Shown here in pieces: positions 12,801-23,810 of a stretch of DNA of 64,000 nt (within the stretch, counting starts at the first letter, position 1; each line of letters opens with the position of its first letter). Both the position numbers and the translations under genes were made by a program. Where the stretch lies: contig NC_067304.1 of NCBI RefSeq assembly GCF_020740795.1, positions 3,958,056-4,022,055 of the forward strand, in the 5' to 3' direction. Source of the DNA: Apus apus (taxonomy: Eukaryota; Chordata; Aves; Apodiformes; Apodidae). The notes under the pieces were generated by a model. That model was not told the origin of the DNA and ran no database searches. It saw nothing but the letters and a program-made list of their open reading frames with translations.

Positions 12801-14164
12801 TTCTGCTGCTCCTGCTTGCAGCCCTTCAGCTGAAGAATGCAAACTGGGAGATGGATCTGAAATATTTGAAATTCTGTCTCTCCATAATTTAATGCTCCAT
12901 TACCACCCAGGCCTGCTCCAGGCATGTGACCATTATAAAAGATGCAGCCTGGTGGCTGCAGAGGCCGGGCAGCCTCCCCCCACCTGCCCCCGGGGGTCTT
13001 ATCAGAGAGGAGCAAGATAACATGGTGCATCATTTAAGCCTTCCACCTGGAAGACCCCTGTGAGCACCCAGGCCAAAATCTGCTGGCCTGAGTTCTTAGT
13101 TTTTAATTCTGCCTGGGGAAGGCAGCTGGTGGCATTTCATTGTCTGTTGGGTGGAAAGAGAATAAGATTATAAATTAAATATTGCAAAGGGAATTATTAA
13201 AAGAACGTGGGGCAGCGGCGAGCCCAGTGGGTGTGTTTGATCCTCTTTGCTGGTGCAAAATGGGGTTATGGTGAGCTGGGCTGAGCCAGTGTCCAACAGA
13301 AGATGTAGAAGCAGGTAGGTAGAAGTACCTCATGGTGTTGCCAGCACCACGAAGCAGTTTCTGCCACCCCTACAGTGCTGGGTCCCACGCTGCTGCCCGG
13401 AGAGAGCCAGAAGTCAAAGTTCTTTGGACATGAAAGTCAAACTGGGTGCTTGGATGGGTGTGGGCCCTTGTCCCCCGTGGTCTTTCTCCCTTGCTCTGGC
13501 TGGGTGTTGAGAGCACAGCGAGGGTTTGCAGCCATGTTCAGAGCTGGGAAAACCACTTGTTTGAAAAAGCTGAGCTGGGGATGGTGCAGGTCAGGCTCTG
13601 GTGTGTGGAGCTTGGTCCTGGGCTTGCACGTCTGCTCTGCTCCCCGTGCTGGTGGGCCAGGCCACCAGTGCTGGGCACCCCATGTCCCTCCTGCCACCAC
13701 CCCATGGCTGGCAGGGTGCTTTGTCCCCCACCATGTTCCCTGTGGGATGCAGAGAGGAGATGCAGCTCAGGGTGGGGAGAGGACAGGGAAGGAGTCTGTG
13801 AAGAGGCAGGGCAGGCGCCGGGCACACGGCGTGTCCTCCATGTGCTGACACCGGGGACATGGGGGTGCTGGAAGCCACTGCAGCAGAAACTGGGGGCCAT
13901 GCAGAGCTGGGACAAAGCCAGCAGGGTGAGCAGGAATGAGACGCGTGTGTACAGGGCCCAGGTGTGTGTGCACGGGTGTGCAAGCTCCGAGCAGGGCGGG
14001 AGGGTCACCCCCACCCAGCAGCCCCTCTGGTACCCCTGAAGAAAAGCGGTCTGAGGTGGGAAGGGTTTGGAGAACTCTCTGCTCTGGCCCAGGGTGGTGG
14101 CCGTGCCTGCTGCCTTGCCCACAGGGCGTAGGGGAATGCCAGAGCCCGGCTTATCTTTTGTCTG

Positions 14165-14193
14165 GAACAATAGAGGGCTTGGCCCTATTGTTC
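14165..14193. promoter_or_regulatory. Inverted pair of SOX motifs forming a hairpin
   Basis: The left arm GAACAATAG (14165-14173) and right arm CTATTGTTC (14185-14193) are perfect inverted repeats. Pairing continues through GGGC/GCCC with a two-base bulge and a three-base loop. Each arm contains AACAAT/ATTGTT, the core bound by SOX HMG boxes. SoxD and SoxE proteins are known to bind paired sites as dimers. Its position in SOX13 intron 1 makes auto- or cross-regulation possible, which is inference. Confidence 0.4.
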
Positions 14194-17100
14194 TACCTTG
14201 CAGCCCCAGCCGGAAAGCGAGTCCCCTGGGGCAGGGGCTGCACTCGCCTGTGCCTGCCTGCAGGAGGGGACTTCTGGGCAGGGACAGGCAGGGCCAACCT
14301 CACCAGTCTTTGCTGCCTGGCCCTGCTGCAGTGGGCAGCTCTGCAGGTGAATTCCCAAGCAGAAGAGATGGCTGCTCAGGACCTTTCCTGCTCCTTTTCC
14401 TTGCTGGGATGCAGGGATTTCGAGAGCTGGAGGGTCAAGGGCAGGCTGGAGGAACCATCCTGCATGGGTGGCAGCATGGGTAGAGGCAGAGCAGTATCTG
14501 CCTTTCTTGAAGGCTCTCGGGTTGTGATTTGTGTCTTCAGGTGCCTTTGGGTTTCCCGTGCTGTGTCATTCCCACTGGTTTGCCTCGGATCCACCCTGGG
14601 AACCATCCTGGGGAGCAGGTTTTTGCAGGGGGTGTCTGTGCTCGTGCGTTTTCAAGCAAGGCTGGGGCTGGATGCTGGTTGGGGCTCTTGGTACAAGTGG
14701 CACAGCCCGGGGGAGCACAGAGCTCTGCCTGTCAGCACCTCAGGCTGCAAACCACAGCCCCACGGTCCCTTACACTCCCCCCCACCCCTTTCCTCCTTCT
14801 TTCCTTAGGGGGTCAAGCCAAAGCTGCCCCATCCCCTCGGGGCCCCCAGCACCCCCAGCCCAGCAGCTGTGCAGCCCCGGCCGCCACGTGTGACTTTGCC
14901 AGGGTGGCATGAAACGCCTCCAGTCCCCCTCGTCCTGCCCTGAGACCCACCCCAGGGCACACAAGTGGTGAGAAGCACAGCCTTGCCTGCCTGTGCCTGC
15001 CTGCACGGGCAGAGCAACTGTGCTCTGCCCACAGCTCCCCTGACGCCGGGCAGGGAAGCGCCGGGATGCGGCGTGTGGGGGCAGGAGCTGCCAAAGCCCC
15101 TCGCTGGAGGGGGCAGGCACGGGGACCCCAGGGGAAAGCAGGATACGGGGTGGGGGACAGGTGGCATGGGGCACAAAGAGCCCCTTGTGTGCTGCAGAGA
15201 GCTGCGGGCTGGCTGGGGGCTGTTGGACACCCCCGTGAGGGCGGGGAGGGCTGGAGGCTCCTTGCTGGAGAGTCTCTGCCCTCGTCTGTGCTGTGTTTTT
15301 GTTGTGCAACGAAAAGCGACCCGGCAGGGCCAGTAGAAATGTGTTCCCGAGTCTCTCTGCTGCACCAGAGGAGAGGAGCCCAGCTGGGAGCTGGATTTCA
15401 TGGGCTTCAGTTCCTCTGAAGTGAGAGGGGTGAGGTGTGAGCCCAGCCTTGCAGGATCTTGTGATTTAGAGGGTTGCTGCTCGGATCCTGTGGTGGAATG
15501 GGGTGATGGGGGGACCCCCCCACATCCCAGGGGTCACTCTCTGAGGTGAAGCAGTGGTAGCAACACAAATGGCATGAGCCAGAGCCCTGCACCCTCCTGC
15601 CACTGCTCTCGCAGATGTGAGACCTGCCCCGTGAACCCCAGTGGTGCTGGTTTTGAGCCTGGTTGCTGCTGCTGGAGGATGCTCTGGCTCACCCACAGCA
15701 CAGAGCAGTGGGGCTGTGAGCTCTGTGGCTCACACTAATACAGGGGAGAAGCCAGGCTGAAAGGGTTTTCCTTGGGGGTCCTCATCCAGGCTCAGCCAGC
15801 CGTGGCTCCTCAGAGCCAGAGCTCAGCAGGAGCAGTGTCAGAGCTGACATTAATGAGGGTGAGATGATTTGGGGAGGTGATGGACGGCTCCTGGCACCCA
15901 GCACCCTCCTTCAGGCTGCCTTTGCTTTCAGAGGGAGGTTGGTGTTGGCTCCGGCAGCTCCTGGGGCAGCTCCTGTTGCACCAGCAAAACCAAAACCCGT
16001 TGCTGAAATGTCCAACAACCCCAGCAGCTGGAACTCCCCCCTGCCCTAAATTTGGGTGGCAGCTGGGGAGGGTAAAGTGGCTCCCTGGAGGCTTTGTCCC
16101 TTTTATGCCCAAGCATGTGACAGGGTGTAGGGACCTGTTTCTTGCAGCTCAGGATCCTGTGCAAAGGGACCCTGAAGGTTTCCAGGGTGCTGCTGCGGGG
16201 TGTGGGGCGTTGCAGGCGGAAATGTGGCCCCATGATTTTTGGCTGCCATCATGGGCTTGGGTGCAGTGGGTGCACCAGGGCTGGCTCCGAGCATCCTTTT
16301 GGTGCTCATGTATGTGCCCCGGGGGAACAGGAGTGCAAACAAGGTGGGATACTCCCCCCTCCCCCCCAAAAAGGAGCCTCCCGCAAAACCTGGGGGTGGC
16401 TGGAAAAAAGAATGCCATTAGTGGAAGGTGTGCAATGCCATGAGAAGCTCAGCCAGGGGAGGGGGTGGTGGACACCAGGTGATGCTGCGGGATGCCATGG
16501 GATGGACCACCGGGCTGTCCCCAAATAGCACCTGGTCTGATGTGCCCCAGAGCTCACCCGTGGGCCCCCCTTGGCACAGTGCATGGAAAAAGGGTTCAGA
16601 AAAGCCTGCCCTCCCTGCAGCCCAGCCCGGGAGGTGAAGGACACGTTGGTGTTGAGGTGGGTAGGTCCCATGTCTTTCTTTTTTGCCTGAACAGGAGAGG
16701 AAAAGGGTCAGATGTCTTTGCCCCTCCGTCATGCGATAGGAAAGTATTGTTTACGAAGCAGCCGAGTCAAACGTGCCCTCCGTTCTGCCTGGAAACGCTG
16801 AGTGAGTGAAATTACACAAAAACGACACCAAGATTGGCCTCCCTGATAAGCCTGAGGGCTGTTTTTGGGTGAGGGGAGGACAGAAACTGTGAAGAAAAGG
16901 AGGGAGATGTGCTAAGCGGGCTCCCTTGCCGTGCTGTGCCGTCACCGCCGCGCCGTCCCGCCAGGGCTGGGTGAGTTGTCCCCATCCTTCACCTCCTGGC
17001 TCTTCTGCCCTCCTGCTACAAGGGTGGATCTTTCTTTATTTGCTCTGGTTTTGCTGCTTTTAAAAATTTCCTTTCCATAATTAATTGTTCAATGTACTTT

Positions 17101-19930
17101 GGTTGAGTCTCGGAGCGGGGTGATGGAACGAGGTGATGCCTGTGCTGGGGTTTGGGAGCAGCCCCAAGGACCTCTGCTGGGTCCCAGGGACCTGGCAGCT
17201 CCCCACAACCATCTCAGGGGCTCTTGGCCACATGGCATCAGTAGAACCATGGTCCTGATCCAGGCCCCTGGGTGCTGGGTGTAAAGGCTCAGCTGGGCAG
17301 GTTTTGCCACGCGGTTTTTTTCGCGCCCCGGTAAAGTTTTATGCAAAGGAGGAAACATTTTTAAAAATTATTTCTGACACAGAAAAAAAAGGAAAGAAAG
17401 AGTAAATCCCTGTTCTCCAGGAGTTGCTCCCTCCTCTCGCTTCCCCTGCACCTTGTTAAGGGCTGTGATACTTCTGTGTTTCCTTGACGTGCCGTGAAAG
17501 GTAGGAAGGGCAGAGGAGAGGGGGGCAATGGCAGGAGGCACTTTCAAAATATGAAGGTTGTGGGGTTTGTGCTTTTCCCTGGAGTGTTTAGACCTGCTGG
17601 AAAGGGGAGTTTCTTCTGTGAGCACCTCTCCCGGGGTCAGCCCTGCCCAAGCACCACTCCTGCACCCCAGGGCTCTTCTTAAAGACACTCTCAACCCCCT
17701 GACCACACAAAGCCCATCTGCCTGCAGAGCCAGAGATGCTGCGAAGAGATTTTTGCCTTATTGCCATGTCTTATTGACTGGAATTAAAAAAAACCCAAAC
17801 CATCCTGCAGACTGTCTGGTCTTGAGGCCAGGAAAAGGGAATGACCGGTGCTGTCCCCGGCCATCCCATGGGCTGTCCCTGGGATTGTTCCCTCTCCTTC
17901 TTCCTCCAGGCTTTGCACGGTTTTAAATAATTCCAGCGCGACGGAGTTTCCTCCGCTTCCCTGATGAGATCATTCCCCGTCTAATAAATCTCGCGGCCAG
18001 GAAGTTCCACCTGAGGTTCAGTTTAATTTTTCCCCTACTTAAAACCCTCCTATTGCTCATCCCAGTAAAGGAAAAATGTGTTTGGGTCGTGGCTGTGAAG
18101 GCGATGGACCCGTGCCAGTTTACACCCGGGGAAGGATCCAACTGCCGCTTTGTATTTGATTTTATTATTTTATGAGCTATAAAACTACAGGCTGGGCTTT
18201 GTTTGCATCCCTGGATTTGGGGTTGTGGAGGTATGGGGGGTTCCTAGCAAAGCTTGGGGGACTAATCCTTGATGCCAAGACAGGAAAGCATTTTGCAGTG
18301 ATGTGTCCTCCTGCCATCTCATAAGAAACCAAAGCAAGGTGACAAAACCCCCTCAGAAGCGCTGTGAAACCGGAGTGAAAACCCCCTCGGAAGTGCTGTG
18401 AAACCAGAATCAGCCCTGAGCTGGAAATTGGTAGTAAGGGGGGCATGGGCAGACTGGGAGGTGGCCCAGTTAAAATGTGTGCCAGGTTGGAGTGAGTGGA
18501 CCCGTGGACCCACAGGGAACATGTTGTGTTTGGCTCATCCTTATCACAGGAGGCTTCGTTTTCCCGTTCCCAGCCGGAGCATCCTGCGTATCCAGGCTCC
18601 ATCACCCCCTCCTGGGGCCCAGCTGGTCCCAGGACAGCCCCACACTGTGGAGATGAGTGGGGCACAAGCAAGTGGATTTCAGCAAGTGAGATTATTCTGT
18701 GAGACTTAGAAAAGCTGGAGCTGAGCCTGTGAGGACAGAGCTGGCTCTAAGGACTCGATCTGTAGCTTAGTGCTCACATGAGCCATCGGCCGGTGCCCTG
18801 AGACACCCTACACAGAGCTGGGATCTCCTGCTGTGATGATGGACAATGTTTATCCACCCTCTTCAGCATCCCAGGTCCTCCTTTTCCCCCTGCCACAGCC
18901 TGGGAATCCCTCTTTTTCTCCCTGTCTTGCAAGTGTTCACCTAAGTGAATTCAGTGATTAATACCGGTTATTTTTTCTCTCTCTCCTCATGTTTTGAATA
19001 GTAGAACTGATTTGATTTCCCCCTGAACCTCTGAAGGGCTTCTCTGCTGGCAGTCATCAGAGATCTGCATTTCATTCACAGCCCTGGATATGGCCCGTGG
19101 GCCTTTGAAGAAGCCAGATTGGGTTGTTTTTTTTTGGCTACAATTAGTAAATGCTATGCTAGCTGGTTGAAACTGCTTTAGGGTTAAAGCTTGCAAGTGC
19201 CATGTGGTAACAGGAGACCTGCACTGCTGCTTTTCATCTTAGTAGATGAATTGATGTTCCCCCACCCTTTGATGCCAGAGTTTTTCCCATGGGACCCCAA
19301 GACTTGCCAGGATGGAGAGGGGCACGTGGGCTCTGGGGGGGTCCCTCTGGGGTGGTGGAGTGACCATTGGCTACTGCTGGCGGGATGTGCCTGGGAGCTC
19401 ACGTGAGCATGATTCTGCCCGTAGCAGGTTTTGGCAAGCCAGGACCAGCCTACCCTGCTTGCTGGGCACTTACTGCTGCCCCTCTGCCCCCCAGGGCATC
19501 ACCCTCCCAAAATCCTCCCCCCACCTGCCAAAGATCTCCCTTCTTGGAGCTCATTTTGCAGCTTTTCCGGCAACCTGTGCTCTCGGCAGCCTTCTGGGCA
19601 GACGGAGGTTGCGGCTTTCTGTGGGAGCACTGGTGACAGGTGGGGTGTTGAAAAGATGGCAATTGAGGACGTGTAAAATGTTGGCTGGTGTTTCCCCCCC
19701 AAGGCCGAGCGTTTCCGCTGCACCCTGGTTTGTGGGGCAGCACATCTGGGTGGGTGGGTGCCCGTGATGCAGCCCCCAGGGTGGGGGGAGCACGTGGAGC
19801 TGTGGCTCTCACGTGGTGACAGCATTGCTGGGCCTGAATATGTTCAGCATCCAACTGCCTTCTGGGTCTCAAACCTGCTTTTCCAGAAGTGCTGAACCCC
19901 AGGATTTTATACTTTCTGCCCCGTTTCTCC

Positions 19931-20063
19931 CTCACTGGAGACATTCAAAACTCGCCTGGATGCGTTCCTGTGTGGTGTGCTGTAGGTGACCCTGCTCTGG
20001 CAGGGGGGTTGGACTGGGTGATCTTTCGAGGTCCCTTCCAACCCCTAGGATTCTGTGATTCTG
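19931..20063 (+). repeat. CR1 LINE 3' fragment
   Basis: The fragment carries the typical CR1 tail: a CACTGGAGACATTCAAAACT block, CTGTAGGTGACCCTGCTCTG, GGGGGGTTGGACTGGGTGAT, TCCCTTCCAACCCCTAGGAT and the terminal ATTCTGTGATTCTG microsatellite. It is 5'-truncated, as nearly all CR1 copies are. It lies in sense orientation in SOX13 intron 1. Confidence 0.92.
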
Positions 20064-20995
20064 TTTCACCTACAGCGTGTAGCCAACCTGCTGATGGTCC
20101 CTGCCCATCCACCGCTGGGGGTGGCAGAGCCCGGGTCCCCTGCCTGCTTTCCCCATCCCTGTCACGGGATGCTCTGCATCCCCAGGGAGGCACGGCAGCC
20201 CCGTGAACTTCCCCTGGCTGGGGCCATTCCCTCAGCTGTCCCTGGCCACCCCTGCCCGGGCACAGTGGAGGAAGCCATCCATTCTTTTATGTGTGAAGGC
20301 ACGGCGGGCGGAAGCGCTTGGAAACGGCCCCGAAAGGACATTCCAAGTCTGGCAGGAAAGCGACCCGCTTGTCTGGCAGGAGATGGGCTATTGTCTGTCC
20401 TGGTGGCTGGCCGGGATTCCTCAGGTCCTGCTTGGAAGAAGAAAACGTCCGTGTGTGTCTTATTTTTTCCTCTGCCCTCTCTCTCTCGGGGGTGCCAGGG
20501 GCTGTGAGCGCTGCACGTGGCTGGTGCGTGCACAGGGAGGGTTGTGCTGCCCTGGCTCTCCTTGGCCTTGCTGTGTTTGATCATGGCGTGTTTTCCCTCT
20601 TGGGTTTTTGCCCCATGTGTTTCTCCCCCAGCTGGGTTGGTTACCTGGGCCCTGGAGGCCACAGGAGGAGTGGCTTTGTGGATTTATTTAGGAATATCTG
20701 GGCACTATGCTGGGATTTGGGAAGGAAGACTCTTCCTTATCCTGTGAACTGATGACTTTCTGCTCTAACTGGGGAGGGAAAGGGAAACAAAAGCCTCAAG
20801 AGCCTCCCCTGCTGCCCCTGTCAACCTGATGGTGGCTGGTGGGGGCAAGGTCAGCCTGAAAAACTGGACAGCCCAGATCCCTTGGCCACTCACTGGCTGC
20901 TCTTCCTGAGTCCCCCTTCTGCGGGAGCCCTTTGCTGTCCCCCAGGGTGGGATCAGCCCCGAGTCGAGGGGCAGGATTAGCCCCAAAGCAGGTGT

Positions 20996-21264
20996 GCTGT
21001 GACACAGGGCAGGGATGCTGTGACACAGGGTAGGGCTGCTGTGACACAGGGTAGGGCTGCTGTGACACAGGGCATGGCTGCTGTGGCACAGGACAGGGAT
21101 GCTGTGACACAGGGTAGGGATGCTGTGGCACGAGGTAGGGATGCTGTGGCACGGGACAGGGATGCTGTGGCACAGGGCAGGGCTGCTGTGGCACAGGGAA
21201 GGGCTGCTGTGGCACAGGACAGGGATGCTGTGGCACAGGACAGGGATGCTGTGGCATGGGGCAG
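20996..21264. repeat. 21-bp minisatellite, 12 full copies plus a partial one
   Basis: The unit is GCTGTGACACAGGGCAGGGAT with variants (GTGGCACAGG, GGTAGGGCT). Spacing is exactly 21 bases through twelve units, then a 17-base partial unit. Because 21 is a multiple of three, several frames remain open on both strands and give periodic peptides; these are repeat artefacts. Located in SOX13 intron 1. Confidence 0.93.
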
Positions 21265-22386
21265 CACCGTGGCAGTGCTGGAGACTTGCTGTGTTTGTGG
21301 CTTTCTGGCCTCCTGTGCTCTCCAGTACTTTTGCAAAGGGCTTGAGTTTCACGTAACCTCGGTGCCTGCTTCGTCCCTGCTTGAACCATGGGGAAAACAT
21401 CCCCCCTGCCTTTGGGAAGCCTGGCTGCCAGCATTGCCTCCCCCCCCCAGCCACCCTGTGGGCAGAAACTCTTCCAGTTACAGGCAGGATCTGTTGTGGG
21501 GAGGAAGCCTGGTCCAGTCCACCACACTTTTGCCAGGTGGCTTTTTGGCTGTTCTTCCCCTTTTGCTGGTGGGGTGATGCCAGCAGCCCCCTTCTCTGCA
21601 AAGCCAGACCCCACACAAGCTACCAGGAAGAGGCTCAGGGTACTTGGGGGGGGGGAGTCTTGGCATCTCACTTGCTGGTTTCTTACCCCCTCCTTGGCCT
21701 TTTGAGTCATTTTGCTGCAACACAAATGGGGCAGATAGGATCAGCTGGAGGCAGGAAGGGTGGCACGGCCACGGGGAGAATTGCAGGATGTGCCATTCAG
21801 GGGTAAGATTGGAGAAAGAAAAGCTGTTGCCATCCCAAAAATCCCAGCCTTGCTGGGCTGGGGTTTGGAGGCAAGGTGAGTACACTGATGCCCACAGACT
21901 GCAGGCCTTTTAGGGCTTGAGATGCTGACAGGAGCCCCTCGTGCCTCCCCAAAAGTCTGTGCTGGGAGGAAGCAGCCCCACGGGTCCCTGCTCCCTCACA
22001 GAGGACTCGTGACTCCGGAGTGGCTCCATTTTGTTCCTCCAAGCTGGCACTTCGCATCCCAATGCCATCCCCTCCTTTCCCCTCCACCCTGCATTAAATG
22101 GGAAACATTAAAGGCAAAGATCTGTTCCAGTCCCCTGTGCCAAGGCAATTGTTCCTGTCCCCTCGTGTGCCACAGGCAGCCCTGGAGCCCAGCACCTGAG
22201 CCCTCGGCGCTGCACGGGGACCGGCCCCGGTAACGAGCTCACGGTGCCGTCCTCTCCTTTTCCTTCTCCCTTTCTCGTTTCGTTTTGTTCGGCAAACCAC
22301 GTCATAAACCCACAATGAGGCCCCTTTCAAACAGATCCCCGTTAAAGCACCGGCCCCCGTTTTAAGAGTGAACTTCCGACGGCACC

Positions 22387-22505
22387 GGGAGGTGAATGAG
22401 AATAGGGATGTGACCTGGGAGGTGAATGACAACAGGGATGTGACCGGGGAGGTGAATGACAATAGGGATGTGACCTGGAGGTGAATGACAACAGGGATGT
22501 GACCT
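22387..22505. repeat. 30-bp tandem repeat, 4 copies
   Basis: Four units of GGGAGGTGAATGACAACAGG plus GATGTGACCT lie head to tail; the last unit lacks one base. Units differ at two or three positions. Located in SOX13 intron 1. Confidence 0.9.
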
Positions 22506-22852
22506 GTCGGAGGAGCGGGACGGAGCTTTTGTGCGCGGCTGAAAGCGGGGGCATCGCTCCGTGCTGCTGCCACCCCCGTCCCCGGGCACCCGGGCAGCGT
22601 CCCGGCCGCAGGGCTGCACCGAGCAGGGTTTTCTTTGCCTTTTAAAAGCCAAAAACAAACAAAAAAAAGGATGGAGCAGCTCTGCACCCGCACCTGCAGG
22701 TCCCGAGTTAGGAGAGCGCTCAAGGCTGAGGTGCCGCGGCCACCCGGCCTCCGTGCCTCAGTTTCCCCACCTGGAGCACGTTGAGACCACGGGCTCTGGG
22801 GCAGCACATCCCGCTTCCACGAGTTGTCGGAGCTGGCGGAGCCGCGGGCACA

Positions 22853-22898
22853 GCTCCCTGCTGGCTGCTCCCTGCTGGCTGCTCCCTGCTGGCTGCTC
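22853..22898. repeat. 14-bp tandem repeat, 3.3 copies
   Basis: GCTCCCTGCTGGCT occurs three times exactly, followed by GCTC. The repeat is perfect, suggesting recent expansion or conversion. Confidence 0.88.
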
Positions 22899-23810
22899 GC
22901 CACCGCCGCGTTGCTGCCAAACCTGGCCCTTTCCTCCCCAGCCCAGGCGGTGGGTTTTTTGGGTGGGCTCTGCCGGTGTCCCCGTCCCCCCCCCCCCCCC
23001 CTCCCCAGCGCCGGGCTGGCCAAGGTGATGCGGGGGCAGGAAGGGGCGAGGCGGGCGGTGCCGCAGGATGCAGCAGCCGCGGGCGATGCGGTGCCGGGAG
23101 GAAGGCGGGCGGGCCGGCCAGCGCCGCGATGTGCTGAGCGGAGGGCGAGGGAACCCAGATTAGGAAAAAAAAAAAAAAAAAAAAGCAGCCCCGCTAAGAT
23201 CAGAAAGGCTGGCGAGCACAGTGCCCCATTGTGGAGCTGTCACACTTCCCTTTACTTTATTGCTTTTGTCCAACACCCTATTGTTCCACTTCCTTTTGTC
23301 CCCTATTCACAGCCCTGGCTTTTCATTACCCAGCCGGCCTTGTTGTTTTCGTTTCTTTTGTTTGAAGTTCCTGAGAGGAAGGTTTTATTTTCAGCGGTTT
23401 GATTAATTCGCAGCTTGAGCTGGGCTTTGTTTGTTATGTAAGTGCTGCCCCCCAGCCCCAGCTCAGCACCCCCCCCCCCCACATCCCAGCCCTGGTTTTG
23501 GGGGGGTCCTGATGAGCCATCAGTGGGGGGAGGAGGAGGATGGCGAGAGGACCAGGGATGCTGGTTGTGGGGTGCCAGAGCCTGGGCAGGATGATCTCCC
23601 CATCCCACCATGGCCCCTTTCCATCTTGGCAGCCCCTGTGGTCCTGCAGCCTGGATTCTGGCAGCAGCCAGTGTAAATCCCTTCCTTTTCCCATTATTCC
23701 TCGCTGAAAGGTGAGCACCCCAGTATGGGGCCAGACTGGGAAAAGGGGGGGGTGGGCTGTGGCCAAGGGGGTGGCCCGTGGCTCTGCTGATGACCCTATC
23801 ACCCTTTAGG

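Larger units (their letters stand above)
7714..23809 (+). other. SOX13: SOX13 intron 1 (16 kb), noncoding
   Basis: This runs from the donor at 7714 to the acceptor TTTAG at 23809. I see no convincing protein-coding exon on either strand; long frames are low-complexity or follow tandem repeats. The content is minisatellites, CR1 relics, a SOX-motif hairpin, and AT-rich islands at about 9620-10080, 11500-11760, 12840-12920, 13080-13250, 16735-16870, 17920-18180 and 23215-23435. The islands stand out against the GC-rich background. Long first introns of SOX genes commonly host enhancers, so some may be regulatory (inference). Confidence 0.55.

Noticed and set aside
12148-13020. Plus-strand 290-codon ORF in SOX13 intron 1
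   Set aside because: No recognisable domain, biased composition, other frames equally open, no sign of conserved protein texture.
20996-21264. Regular short repeats that could be mistaken for a CRISPR array
   Set aside because: Repeats are directly adjacent with no spacers, in a vertebrate nuclear locus.
20765-21725. Minus-strand ORFs of 283 and 309 codons with CHSIPVL/PCPVPQHP repeats
   Set aside because: Driven by the 21-bp minisatellite; the period is a multiple of three so frames stay open.
22752-22776. Second MIR-like string GCCTCAGTTTCCCCACCTGG
   Set aside because: Only about 20 bases match; too short to call a repeat.
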